DNA of 64,000 nt from Urbifossiella limnaea (GTDB lineage Bacteria > Planctomycetota > Planctomycetia > Gemmatales > Gemmataceae), in NCBI RefSeq assembly GCF_007747215.1, contig NZ_CP036273.1, positions 2,402,322 to 2,466,321 of the forward strand, written 5' to 3'. The position numbers were made by a program, and so were the translations under genes. Position 1 is the stretch's first letter. Each line of letters starts with the position of its first letter. Positions 1-9,800 of the stretch are shown here, piece by piece. The notes beneath the pieces were generated by a model. It was not told the origin of the DNA and did no database searches. It saw only the letters and a list, made by a program, of their open reading frames with translations.

Positions 1-1139
1 CGGACGCCGCTCACCCCGTCCCACGGGTACTTCTCGAACGGCGGCTCCCGCTCGCCCTCGTCCCGCTCGGGGAACCGCGGCACGAAGAACTCCTTCGTGA
101 ACGTGCTCAGCAGCACCCGCCCGGTGCCGCCGTAGGGCACCACCTGGTTGTAGTCCTTCGGGTCCACCACCTCGATCACCGCCCGCGGCTGCGGGGCGTA
201 GTAGCTGATCTTGAAGCCGTCCTCCGGCCCGATCGGCTTCGAGCACGCCAGCCCCATCAGCGTGTTGCCGTACGTCGGCGTCATGTACACGTCGCCGTTG
301 TCCAGCATCTCCTCGTACGCCTCGCGCGTGAACTGCGGGGTGAACTCGGTGCCGCCGGAGAAGATGCCCGTGATCCCCGCGGCCTTGATGCTCCGCAGGC
401 CGCCGGGCGGAACTGGCTTCTTCAGCTCCCGATACTTGTCCTCCAACTTCCCGGCGCGGAGCGACTCGTCGAGCGCCGCCAGCAGCTTCGGCGTCGTGAA
501 CATGCACTTGATGTCGTGCCCGCCGGCCAGCACGGTGATCGCCTGGTCGATGCAGTGCTGCTTGTACGCGTTGGCCTCGCTGATCTTCCGCTCCTTGATG
601 CACTTCACGACGTAGCGCGGGTCGAGGTCGATGGCGAAGCAGATGCCGCCGCGGTACTGGGCCAGGTGCTCGATCGCCAGCCGCAGCCGCCGCGGGCCGC
701 TCGGCCCGAGCATCAGCCAGTTCGAGCCCTTCGGGAAGTACTTGTCCGGTAGCGTGTCGGACATCATCTCGTAGTCAATCTTGAAGTCGTCGATGACGAT
801 GCGGCTCTTGGGCAGGCCGGTGGTGCCGCCGGTCTCGAAGACGTAGACGCCGCGGTCGGCCAGCCCCTTCGGCACCCACCGGCGGACCGGGCCGCCGCGG
901 AGCCAGTCGTCCTCGAAGAACGGGAACTTCTTGATGTCGTCCCACCCGCTCACGTCGGTGAGCGGGTTGAAGTCGAACGTTTTGGCTTTTTCGAGCCAGA
1001 ACGGCGTGCCGGTGTCCGGGCTGAAGTGCCAGCGGATCGTCTCGCGGATGTGGGCGTCGAGCGCGGCGCGGGCGTTCTTGACGCGCTCGTCGAGGGTGGA
1101 ACCGGTGACCGGGGCCGGCTTGCCGGGGGTGTCTTTCAC
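1..1139 (-). CDS. AMP-binding ligase, PaaK/CapK-like (3' end outside window)
   Basis: The reading frame runs from a GTG at 1139 to the window edge without a stop, so the C-terminus is missing (about 379 residues visible). Residues FETGGTTGLPKS match the glycine/threonine-rich nucleotide-binding loop of adenylate-forming enzymes, and GGTEFTPQF and TPTYGNTLMG fit the later adenylation-core motifs. The family activates a carboxylate as acyl-AMP and usually passes it to CoA; the substrate cannot be read from sequence. GGAG lies about 8 bases upstream of the GTG, which supports this start. It is one of four related ligases in the window. No signal peptide is seen, so it should be cytoplasmic. Confidence 0.8.
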   Translation of the reverse strand, partial: MKDTPGKPAPVTGSTLDERVKNARAALDAHIRETIRWHFSPDTGTPFWLEKAKTFDFNPLTDVSGWDDIKKFPFFEDDWLRGGPVRRWVPKGLADRGVYVFETGGTTGLPKSRIVIDDFKIDYEMMSDTLPDKYFPKGSNWLMLGPSGPRRLRLAIEHLAQYRGGICFAIDLDPRYVVKCIKERKISEANAYKQHCIDQAITVLAGGHDIKCMFTTPKLLAALDESLRAGKLEDKYRELKKPVPPGGLRSIKAAGITGIFSGGTEFTPQFTREAYEEMLDNGDVYMTPTYGNTLMGLACSKPIGPEDGFKISYYAPQPRAVIEVVDPKDYNQVVPYGGTGRVLLSTFTKEFFVPRFPERDEGEREPPFEKYPWDGVSGV

Positions 1140-1209
1140 GGCCGCTCCAGGAGGGGCTGCGGGGCAGGGGGTGTGTCGTTCAGGATAGGCGCGGGGCGGG
1201 GCGAAAACC

Positions 1210-1235
1210 AAGCCCGGGGGGCGGCCCCCGGGCTT
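1210..1235. terminator. GC-rich hairpin downstream of beta-propeller gene
   Basis: An 11-base perfect stem (AAGCCCGGGGG, 4-base loop GCGG, CCCCCGGGCTT) lies 11 bases past the stop of the minus-strand gene at 1246. It belongs to the AAGCCCGGGG hairpin family seen at four other gene ends here. The left arm read on the minus strand is followed by a short run of T (TTTTCGC), so a terminator role is likely but unproven. Confidence 0.55.
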
Positions 1236-1245
1236 TCGCGGGGGG

Positions 1246-2988
1246 TCAGTTCTTCCGCCCGGCGCGGACGGCGAACAGCGTCTTCTCGGTCATCACGTAC
1301 AGCACCCCGTTGGCCACCACCGGCGTGCTGCGGATCGGCGCGTCGAACTCGACCTTCGCCAGCAGGAACCGCTTCTCGATCTCGGCCCGCTGCCTCAGCC
1401 GGAACGCCCGCGCCTCCTTCTGGTCCTTTGCGTTCGGGTCCAACTCCTCGATCACCGGCTGGTTCTTCTCGTGCTTCCAGACGTACAGGTCGCCGTTGTC
1501 GTTGCCGAGCATCACCTTGCCGTCCACGTAGTAGCACGAGCCCCACATCGCGGTCTTGGTGTCGTACTGCCATTTGTGCTCGCCGGTCTTCGCGTCGAAC
1601 ACGTGCATGTAGCCGGGTAGCTCGCCGAGGTACAGCACGTCGTCTACGATGCACGCCGTACACATCGTGCGGCCGAAGCGGAAGTCGCGGACCGAGAACG
1701 GCCGCTTCTCCTCGCCGCCGTAGCTCCACACCTTACCGGTGTTCGGGTTCGGCTTGCCGATGCCGACCTCGCGGCCGGCGTCGTCCTTCTTCTTGCCGGC
1801 GAGGAGCTCGTCGGAGATGTCGCCCTTCTTCCCCTTCGGGCTGATGCACCACAGCCGGCCAATGCCGTCGGTGTGCTCGGGGTCCTGGCCGACGGCGATG
1901 TACACCTTCGAGTCGTACACGACCGGCGTGGCGATGAAGTCGTTGCGGGTGCCGGCGCCGCCGAGCTCGTAGACGCCGTCCTTCGGGTTGCAGTCGAACT
2001 TCCAGATGATCTCGCCCGTCTCGGGCACCAGGCCGTAGAGCCAGCCGTCGCCGCCGGGGAAGATCACCTGCTTCACGCCGTCGATCTCGGCGTAGGTGGG
2101 GTTCGACCACTGGCCGTGCATGATGTCGCGGCCGGGGTAGTTCTTGGCCCACACCAGCTGGCCCGTGTTCTTGTTCAGCGCGACGAAGCTCGGGGCGTCC
2201 GGGCTGGGGATGTTGAAGTGCCCCTCGTCCACCCCGTTGGCGGTGGTGACGTAGATCAGGTCGCCGACGATGAGCGGGCACGTCGAGGTCATGTTGTGGG
2301 GGAACACCTTCAGCTCCCCGATCATGTCGTACTCCCAGATCACGTCGCCGTCGGTCGGCGTCTGGTACTTCTCCGTCTTCGAGCCGTCGTTGCCGTCCTT
2401 CAGCCCCTTCGCGTCGAGGCACACCACGGTGCACCGGTTGGACGTGAGGTACACGCGGTCGCCCTCCACCACCGGGGTCGAGCAGACGCCCTCGTGCGGC
2501 CAGTCGTTCACCTGGCCGGACGGCAGTTTGTCCCACACCATCTGCCACAGGAACTCGCCCTTCTTCTCGTCGAAGCACATGAGGATGCCGCGGTCGAGCG
2601 GCTCCTCCTCGCCGTCGGCGTTCTTGGCGATGTCGCGCTTGTTCCGCGGCCGCGCGTTGTTGGTGCCGACGTAGATGCGGCCGCCGGCGACGACCGGCCC
2701 GCCGTAGGCCTTCGAGCCGAGGTCGATCTTCCACAGCACGTCCGCGGGGCTGTCCAGGTTAAACTTCTCGGGCACGGCCTTGGCGACGAGGTTCACCATG
2801 TTGCGGTCGGGGGTGCCGCCGAACATGGTGTGGTCGTTCGGGCCGGGGTTGGTCGCCTTCGGGGCGGCCTTCGGGTCGGCGCCCGGCGGCTGGGCGTCGG
2901 ACCGCGAGAGCAGCGCGGCGCCGGCCCCGACCACGACGGCCGTGAGAATCACACCCAGGAGTAAGCGGCGGGGCAGCGTATACGGCAT
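1246..2988 (-). CDS. Secreted PQQ-like beta-propeller protein
   Basis: A 580-residue protein with an N-terminal hydrophobic segment (LLLGVILTAVVVGAGAALL) acting as signal or membrane anchor, followed by repeated beta-propeller blades of PQQ type such as GGRIYVGT, GDRVYLTS, NKNTGQLVWA, DAKTGEHKWQYD and ANGVLYVMT. Proteins of this family are outer-compartment beta-propellers; many planctomycete copies lack known enzyme activity, so no reaction is assigned. The ATG at 2988 was chosen because the longer frame begins only at a TTG (3048) and would place 20 non-hydrophobic residues before the signal. It lies 70 bases downstream of a second propeller gene on the same strand, probably in one operon. 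Confidence 0.85.
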   Translation of the reverse strand: MPYTLPRRLLLGVILTAVVVGAGAALLSRSDAQPPGADPKAAPKATNPGPNDHTMFGGTPDRNMVNLVAKAVPEKFNLDSPADVLWKIDLGSKAYGGPVVAGGRIYVGTNNARPRNKRDIAKNADGEEEPLDRGILMCFDEKKGEFLWQMVWDKLPSGQVNDWPHEGVCSTPVVEGDRVYLTSNRCTVVCLDAKGLKDGNDGSKTEKYQTPTDGDVIWEYDMIGELKVFPHNMTSTCPLIVGDLIYVTTANGVDEGHFNIPSPDAPSFVALNKNTGQLVWAKNYPGRDIMHGQWSNPTYAEIDGVKQVIFPGGDGWLYGLVPETGEIIWKFDCNPKDGVYELGGAGTRNDFIATPVVYDSKVYIAVGQDPEHTDGIGRLWCISPKGKKGDISDELLAGKKKDDAGREVGIGKPNPNTGKVWSYGGEEKRPFSVRDFRFGRTMCTACIVDDVLYLGELPGYMHVFDAKTGEHKWQYDTKTAMWGSCYYVDGKVMLGNDNGDLYVWKHEKNQPVIEELDPNAKDQKEARAFRLRQRAEIEKRFLLAKVEFDAPIRSTPVVANGVLYVMTEKTLFAVRAGRKN

Positions 2989-3021
2989 GTGTCGGGTTCC
3001 GCGTGGTGCTCGGTGAGGGAA

Positions 3022-3044
3022 GCCCGGGGCCGGTCGCCCCGGGC
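3022..3044. terminator. Short GC-rich hairpin between two beta-propeller genes
   Basis: A 9-base perfect stem (GCCCGGGGC, loop CGGTC, GCCCCGGGC) sits in the 70-base gap between the two propeller genes. It belongs to the same AAGCCCGGGG family as the hairpin at 1210. It could weaken read-through from the upstream gene or protect its 3' end. No T-run follows, so termination alone is uncertain. Confidence 0.45.
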
Positions 3045-3058
3045 ACAAAGTTCACTTA

Positions 3059-5365
3059 CTACTTGCCGTTGGGGGTGACCGTGACGTTGTCGTAGAAGAT
3101 GTCGGCCCCCGGCCGCTCGGCGGTGATCTGCGGGTCGGACACATACCCGTAAAGGGCGGCGGCGCCGGTCGCGTTGCCGGCCGGGTCGGCGAACTCGAAC
3201 TGCCACGCCGTCGGCTCGGTCTCGCCGCGCTTCCACACCTTGCCGCGGACCGTCACCTTGCCGCCGGGCTGCGGCTCGGCCGACATCTTCATCGTGTACC
3301 ATGTCCCCGGCTGCCAGTCGAAGTTCGTCGCCAGGTTCACCCGCGGCCGCGCCTCCCACGACACCAGCCGCAGTTGCCGTGACTTCTTCTCGTCGTCCGG
3401 CTTGCCGTCGAGGATGAGTGTGTACCGGCTGTTGACGACGCCGATGTCCGGCATCCGCCCGCGGACCTCGGTGGCGTACACGTCGGAGGTGATGGTGTAG
3501 TTCGCGGCGTTCGGCCCGGTGATGTAGGCGTTCGCCCGCGCGAACGGCGGCCGGCTGTCGGTGTTCACCTTGCTGAGGACGATCGTGCCGTCCGGTAGCT
3601 TCTTGACGGCGAACTTCGCCTGCGTGTTCACCCACCCGCCGGGCACGGCGCCCTCGGGCACCTTGTCGAAGTCCTGCTTGTACATCGTGGTCGCCGCGAC
3701 GCGGACGCGGGCCTTGCCGACCAGGTCCCCGAGCTTCGCCTCGACGTACCCCTGCTGGCTCGAGACCGGCTCCACCGTCACGGTCAGGCCGTCGGCCTTC
3801 CCCTTGAGCGCCGGCGGCTGTGCCCCCGTCGGCGTCTTGGCCGGCAGCGGCAAGCTCAGCTCGACCGTGCCGGCGGCCTTCACCGCCCGCCCGTTGGCGT
3901 CGACGGGCGTGGCCGAGAACACGACCTTGCCGCCGGCGTTGAGCGTCACGTCGGCCGGGAAGAGACGCAGTCCGACGGCCTTGCCCGCGGGGTCGGCCGG
4001 CGTCTCGGCCGCGAACTCCTTGTACTTCCCGCAGGCGTCCTTGGCGTCCGGCACGCCGAGGCAGAACAGGTCGGTGCGGGTCGTGAAATAGATGCGGTTG
4101 TTGACGGCGATCGCGGTGCCGTTCGTTTCGTTCAGCAACCCCTTCGGGTCGCGGAACTTGTACTCGAACACGTCGTCCGGGTTCGGCTCCTCGCCGTTCT
4201 TGTTCGGCACGATGAGCAGCCGGCCCTTCACGTCGAAGAGGTAGAGTTTGTCGTCGGCCACGAGCGGCGCCCCGCGGACTTCACTGGCGTAGCGGTACTT
4301 CCAGTCCACCTTGCCGGTCTTGGCGTTGAAGCAGAACAGCTCGCCGCTGTCGTCGGGCAGGTACAGCTTGCCGCCGGCCAGCGCCCCGGACGCGAGCCCG
4401 AACCGGTTCGACCGCTTGAACTCCCACACCAGCTTTGGCGCCTTCGTCTTGGCGTCGAGTTGGGAGGCGTCCACGCAGATCACGCGGCCGATCGCCCCGC
4501 CTTCGGGGTTCTCCTCGCCGTGGTTGCAGTAGACGAGGTTGCCGTCGACGACGGGCGAACCGTTGATGACGCCGGCCCCGAACCGGTAGCTCCACACCCG
4601 CTCGCCGGTGCGGATTTTGAAGGCGTGCAGGGCGCCGTCGGCCCCGCCGCTGATCAGGAGCCGCTGCCCGCCGATGACCGCGACGACGGGCGAGCTGTAG
4701 TACGTGCCCTTGATGGCGCCGGGGGTGTCGCCCCACCACGCCACCTCGCCGCTCTTGCCGTCGAGCGCCACGAACCGGTTCGACCCCTTGGCCATGTCGC
4801 CCCACGCGCTATTCACCATGCCGACGACGCACAGCCCGCTGTCGAACACCGGCGTGACGATGCGGCCGCCGTACCCGCTGATGCGGCCGAACTCTTCGGT
4901 CAGGCTCCGCTGCCACAGCAACTTGCCGTCCGGGTCGAGGGCCAGCACGAGCCCGGCGGTGGTGTGGGCGTAGACGGTTTTGGTGGCGGGGTCGGCGGTG
5001 AGCGTGGTCCAGCCGAGGCGGCTGGAGACGATGTCGGTGTGGAACACGTTGACGCGGAAGGCCCACTGCTTGGCCCCGGTCTTCTCGTCGAAGCAGACGA
5101 CCTGCTCGCCCTCGTGCAGCCCCTCGCCGACGCCCTGGATGATGTACAGCTTGCCGGCCATGACCAGCGGCGCGCTGCGGCCGCCGAACGGCTGCCGCCA
5201 CACCACGTTCCCCTTGGCGCCGAGCTTGGGGTCGAAGGAGCCCGGCAGGTTCGTCTCGCGGGAGACGCCGTTCTGCTCGGGGCCGCGCCAGTGAATCCAG
5301 TCGCGGGCGGCGGCCGGGGAGCCGGCCGCGGCGAGGGCGAGTAGGGCGAACCCGAGGTGCTTCAT
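3059..5365 (-). CDS. Secreted PQQ-like beta-propeller protein with C-terminal beta-sandwich region
   Basis: A 768-residue protein with a clear signal peptide (MKHLGFALLALAAAGSPAAA, cut near residue 21). Residues about 22-450 carry PQQ-type propeller blades: WRGPEQNGVS near the N-terminus (typical of planctomycete PQQ-like proteins), DEKTGAKQWAF, DGKSGEVAWWGD, NAKTGKVDWKYR. Residues about 470-768 are a beta-rich region (VTVRGKVWKRGE, YDNVTVTP) resembling an Ig-like domain and a DUF1080-like jelly roll, the latter by general look only. It probably acts outside the cytoplasmic membrane. It is first of a two-gene run with the propeller gene at 1246-2988. Confidence 0.85.
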   Translation of the reverse strand: MKHLGFALLALAAAGSPAAARDWIHWRGPEQNGVSRETNLPGSFDPKLGAKGNVVWRQPFGGRSAPLVMAGKLYIIQGVGEGLHEGEQVVCFDEKTGAKQWAFRVNVFHTDIVSSRLGWTTLTADPATKTVYAHTTAGLVLALDPDGKLLWQRSLTEEFGRISGYGGRIVTPVFDSGLCVVGMVNSAWGDMAKGSNRFVALDGKSGEVAWWGDTPGAIKGTYYSSPVVAVIGGQRLLISGGADGALHAFKIRTGERVWSYRFGAGVINGSPVVDGNLVYCNHGEENPEGGAIGRVICVDASQLDAKTKAPKLVWEFKRSNRFGLASGALAGGKLYLPDDSGELFCFNAKTGKVDWKYRYASEVRGAPLVADDKLYLFDVKGRLLIVPNKNGEEPNPDDVFEYKFRDPKGLLNETNGTAIAVNNRIYFTTRTDLFCLGVPDAKDACGKYKEFAAETPADPAGKAVGLRLFPADVTLNAGGKVVFSATPVDANGRAVKAAGTVELSLPLPAKTPTGAQPPALKGKADGLTVTVEPVSSQQGYVEAKLGDLVGKARVRVAATTMYKQDFDKVPEGAVPGGWVNTQAKFAVKKLPDGTIVLSKVNTDSRPPFARANAYITGPNAANYTITSDVYATEVRGRMPDIGVVNSRYTLILDGKPDDEKKSRQLRLVSWEARPRVNLATNFDWQPGTWYTMKMSAEPQPGGKVTVRGKVWKRGETEPTAWQFEFADPAGNATGAAALYGYVSDPQITAERPGADIFYDNVTVTPNGK

Positions 5366-5419
5366 GGGAGGGCTCCGGGGCGGGGCGGCAGTTGTTTTAG
5401 GAATCGCGGGACGCCCGTT

Positions 5420-6697
5420 CTACTTGTGGTGGACGAGGCGGCGGGCCTTCAACTCGAAACGCGGCAGCGACCCGCATGCCGCGGGAGTTACCTCGACGCG
5501 GAATAGCAGCTCGTCGCGCACGGCCCGCCCGACAGACTCCGCCAGCGCCGGGCCGTCGTGCCCGTCGGCCGGCTCCACTTCGATCCGCAGGTCGGCCAGC
5601 GGCCCGGTGTGATCGACGTGGATACGGTACTCCGCGACCGTCGGGAAGCGGCGGACGATCGCCTCGATCGCGGCCGGGTACAGGTTGTTACCGCGGACGT
5701 GGATCATGTCGTCGGCCCGGCCGAGGATGCCGCCGGCGAGTCTTCGCCAGGTGCGGCCCGCGGGGTCGGGCGTGGTGGCGAGGCGGACCAAATCCCCCGT
5801 GCGGTAGCGGACCAGCGGGCTGCCCGTGCGGCCCAGGTTCGTCAGCACCAGCTCACCGTACTCCCCGTCGGGCACGGGGTCGGTGCCGTCCGGCGTCAGA
5901 ATCTCGCAAAGGTACTCGGATTCGAGCAGGATCATCTCGCCCGGCGTGTCCACGGCCTCGACCGCGACGGGGCCGATCTCCGTCATCCCGTAGTGGTCGA
6001 AGACGCGGGCGCCCCACACCTCCTCGATGCGCCGCCGCGTCGCGGGGATGGTGCCGCCCGGCTCCCCGGCCACGACGAGCATCCGCACCGAACTGCCGGC
6101 GAGGTCGATCCGCTCCTTCGCCGCCAACTCCGCGAGGTGGAGGGCGTAGGTGGGCGTGGCGAACACGACCGTGGCCTCGTGCTCGATCAGGAAGCGCAGC
6201 CGCGCCGTGCTCGGCATCCCGCCGCCGGGTAGCACGAGCGCCCCGTAGCGGGACGCGGCTTCGAACGCACTCCAGAAGCCGATGAACGGCCCGAACGAGA
6301 ACGGGAAGAATACCCGGTCCGCGGGCGACAGCCCCATGACCGGGAAGCTGACCTGCCAACAGCGGAGCACGGCCTCCCACGATTCCGGCGTGTCGAGCCA
6401 GCGCAGCGGCCGGCCGGTGCTGGTGCCGGAGGTCTGGTGCAGCCGCGAGTACCGTTCGATCGGGAAGCTGAGTGCGGAGCCGTAAGGCGGGTGCTCGGCC
6501 TGGTCGGCGGCGAGTTCGGGCTTGGTCGTGAACGGCAGGCGGGCCAGGTCGGCGGGGCCGCGGAGGTCGTCGGGGCGGACGCCGGCGAGCTTCCGAGCCA
6601 GGAAGCGGCTGCCCGGCAGGACTTCGGCCAGCAGCGACCGGAGTCGCCCGAACTGGGCGTCGCGCAGGGTGTCGGGCGGGGTGGCCGGCGTGAGCAT
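5420..6697 (-). CDS. Phenylacetate-CoA ligase-like adenylate-forming enzyme
   Basis: A 425-residue protein with the PaaK-family layout: a P-loop-like TSGTSTGRPLRW near residue 89, FGPFIGFWSAFEAA, HYGMTEIGPVAVE (aromatic-x-x-T-E motif), and YRTGDLVRL with a following GRADDMIHVRGNNLYP. These match acyl-adenylate formation and CoA transfer, with an aromatic or other carboxylic acid as likely substrate. The length is usual for PaaK. It is cytoplasmic. It lies 54 bases upstream of the 5365 propeller gene on the same strand but has no obvious functional link to it. Confidence 0.85.
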   Translation of the reverse strand: MLTPATPPDTLRDAQFGRLRSLLAEVLPGSRFLARKLAGVRPDDLRGPADLARLPFTTKPELAADQAEHPPYGSALSFPIERYSRLHQTSGTSTGRPLRWLDTPESWEAVLRCWQVSFPVMGLSPADRVFFPFSFGPFIGFWSAFEAASRYGALVLPGGGMPSTARLRFLIEHEATVVFATPTYALHLAELAAKERIDLAGSSVRMLVVAGEPGGTIPATRRRIEEVWGARVFDHYGMTEIGPVAVEAVDTPGEMILLESEYLCEILTPDGTDPVPDGEYGELVLTNLGRTGSPLVRYRTGDLVRLATTPDPAGRTWRRLAGGILGRADDMIHVRGNNLYPAAIEAIVRRFPTVAEYRIHVDHTGPLADLRIEVEPADGHDGPALAESVGRAVRDELLFRVEVTPAACGSLPRFELKARRLVHHK

Positions 6698-6808
6698 GGA
6701 ACCCGGGGGAGCCGGGACGGCGGGCAGGCGGGGGCAGTCTAGCCGCGGGACTGCTCCAGGGCGATACCCGCCCCGACTTCCGGGCTTACAGCCTATGAAA
6801 AAGGTGCC

Positions 6809-9800
6809 TCACTCGCCCGCCCCGGCCTCGGGGGCAAAGCCGCGGCGAAGTTGGTTTTCGGTCACCGTCCGAGGCAGTACGAACTGCAACAAGTAGTCCG
6901 GGCCGCCGGCCTTCGAGCCGATGCCGCTCAGCTTGAACCCGCCGAACGGCTGGCGGTCCACCAGCGCCCCGGTGCACTTCCGGTTCACGTACAGGTTCCC
7001 CACCCGGAACCGCCGTTTCACCGCCGCGATATGCTCGGGGCTGCGGCTGTACACGCCGCCGGTCAGCGCAAACTTAGTCCCGTTGGCGATCCGCAGCGCG
7101 TCGTCCAGATCGTTCGCCCGGGTCACCGCCAGAACGGGGCCGAAGATTTCCTCCTGCGCGATCCACGCGCCTTCCGGCACGTCCGCGAACACTGTCGGCC
7201 CGACGTACGTGCCCTGTCCGGCGAGCGGCCCCAGGTCGGTTTCGTAAGCCAGTCGTGCCTCGGACTTGCCGCGCTCAATGGCGGCGCGGATGCGGTCGCG
7301 GGCCTCGGCGTCGATGACCGGGCCGAGCGACGCCCCCGGCTCGTCGGCCGGGGCCACCGTCAGGCTCCTGGTCGCCTCGATCAGCCGGGCCAGGAACTGG
7401 TCGTAGATGCCGGCCAGCACGATGGCGCGGGAGCCGGCCGAGCACTTCTGCCCGGCGTAGCCGAAGGCGCCGTCCACGACTCCCTTGACGGCCTCGTCCA
7501 GGTCGGCGTCCGAGTCCACGATCACGGCGTTCTTGCCGCCCATCTCGGCGATGACGCGCTTGACGAACGCCTGCCCCGGCGGCGTCCGCGCCGCCTGCTC
7601 CTGGATCAGCAGCCCGACCTTCATCGACCCGGTGAACGCGATGACCGCCACGTCCGGGTGGTTCGTCAGCACGGGGCCGATCACCTCGCCCTCGCCGGGG
7701 AGGTAGTTCACGACGCCCGGTGGTGCGCCCGCGGCCTCGAAGCACTCCATGAGCTTCGCCGCGATCACGCCCGATTGTTCCGCGGGCTTCATGATCGCGG
7801 GATTGCCCGTCACCACCGCGGCGGCCGTCATGCCGGTGAGGATGGCGAGCGGAAAGTTCCACGGGGCGATGACCACGGCGACGCCGCGCGGCTCGTAGAA
7901 GGTGGTGTTGTCCTCGCCGGCCACGTCGCGGCGGTGGGGGGTGTGCAGCTTGACGGCTTCGGCCGCGTAGAAGTCGCAGAAGTCGATCGCTTCCGCCACG
8001 TCGGCGTCGGCCTCGCGCCACGGCTTGCCGGTTTCGAGAATGATCCACGCCGACAACTCGAAGCGGCGGCGGCGGAACTGGTTCGCCACGCGGCGGAGCA
8101 GGGCGGCGCGCTCGTCGACCGGTGTGTCGCGCCAAGTGTCGAAAGCGGCCTGCGCTGCGGCCACGGCGGCGTTCGCTTCGTCCACGGACGCGGAGGCGGT
8201 GCGGCCGATCAGCTCCGCGGTGCGCGACGGGTTCACGCGCTCGATCGTGGCGCCGACCGGCAACGCCCGCCCGCCGACGATCGCCGGGTACGTGCGGCCG
8301 AGTTGCTGCCGCACCGTCGCCAGCGCGGCGCGCATGGCGGCGCGGCTGTCTTCGCGGGCGAAATCGGTCGGGGGCTCGTTCTTGAATCGTCCTTCGTCCT
8401 TCGGCACTCGTCCTTCGGCGGGCGCGGCCTGCGGCCTCGGATGGTCCATCGGTGGGTCCTCGAATGACGAATGGCGAATGACTGGCGACGCTGGATCGGA
8501 GAGGAGCACCTCCTCGGCGGCCCCGTCGGCGAAGCTCGCTTTCAGGAAGGAGTCGTTCGACGAGTTCTCCAGCAGCCGGCGGACGAGGTACGCCATCCCT
8601 GGCAGCAGTTGGCCGTAGGGCGTGTACACCCGCACGCGGTGGCCGAGCGAGCGGACCGCGTCGCGCAGCGGGTCGGCCATGCCGTACAGCATCTGGAACT
8701 CGAACCGGCGCGGGTCCACGCCCTTCGCCTCCGCGGCGGCGATAGCGTGCGCCATGCTGCGGACGTTGTGCGACCCGAACGCCGGGACGAGCCAGTCGGA
8801 GTGCTCCAGCAGGAAGTCGGTGCAGCGCTCGAAGCAGGCATCCGATTCCGGCTTGCGGGTGAACACCGGCACCGGCCAGTCGTTCTGGGCGGCGATCACC
8901 GTCTCGTAGTCCCAGTAGGCGCCCTTCACGAGCCGCACCGTAACGCGGCAGCGGCGCTCGTCGCGCGCCCACTTCATCAGCGCGTCCAGGTTGGCCTCCG
9001 TGTCGCGGAGGTACGCCTGCATGGCGATGCCGACGTGCGGCCAGTCGCGGAACGCCGGCTCCGTCAGCACGTCCTTGAAGATGCGGAGCGTCACGTCCTT
9101 GAAGGCGTGTTGCTCCATGTCGAAGTTCACGAACGCGCCGCCGGCGCGGGCCGCTTCCAGGATCGGCCGCAGCCGCCGCAGTACCGCCCGGCTCGTGCCC
9201 TCGGGGTCGATGGGGTCGAACTGCGAGTAGAGGGCGGACAACTTCACCGACACGTTCACCCGCGGGATCGGGCCGCGGTCGTCGCGGTCCGTCAGCGGGT
9301 CGTCCGCCCACCCGGCCGCCTCACGGCACAGGCCGGCGAGCAACTCCAGGTACTGCTTCTGGACGTGATCCGCCTCCACCTCGGTGATCGTGGCCTCGCC
9401 GAGCAGGTCGATGGTGAACGCGAACCGGCGCGCCCGTAGCGCCCGCACGGTGGCGCTGACCTCGGGCACGTTCGACCCGGCGATGAAGCGGCGGGCCATC
9501 TGGCGGGCGCCGGTGCGAGCGGCCCACGCCAGCAGCCCGCCGAGCGGCCCGCCGCGGGGCATGACACTCAGGCCGGCCCGCACCCAGCGCGGCAGGTCGC
9601 GCTCGGCCTCGCGGAGGTACTCGGCCAGGTGGCGGGTGATTTCCGGGGTCGTCTTCAGGTACGGCAGCGTGTCCACGAAGCGGAACAGCTGAACCTTCAG
9701 GGCGGGGTCGGACGTACCGATTCCCATGAGGCGGTCGTCGAGCCACGCCTTCGTGAGCGGCACTGGGCCGGAGCGGTCGATGCGCGCGAAGACCTCGCGG

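Noticed and set aside
1873-2964. Long plus-strand open frame opposite the first beta-propeller gene
   Set aside because: Open antisense frames are expected in very GC-rich genes. Its protein is low-complexity (Val, Arg, Asp, Gly) with no domain.
4460-5344. Plus-strand open frame opposite the second beta-propeller gene
   Set aside because: Same cause: a shadow of high third-position GC on the opposite strand; no recognisable protein.
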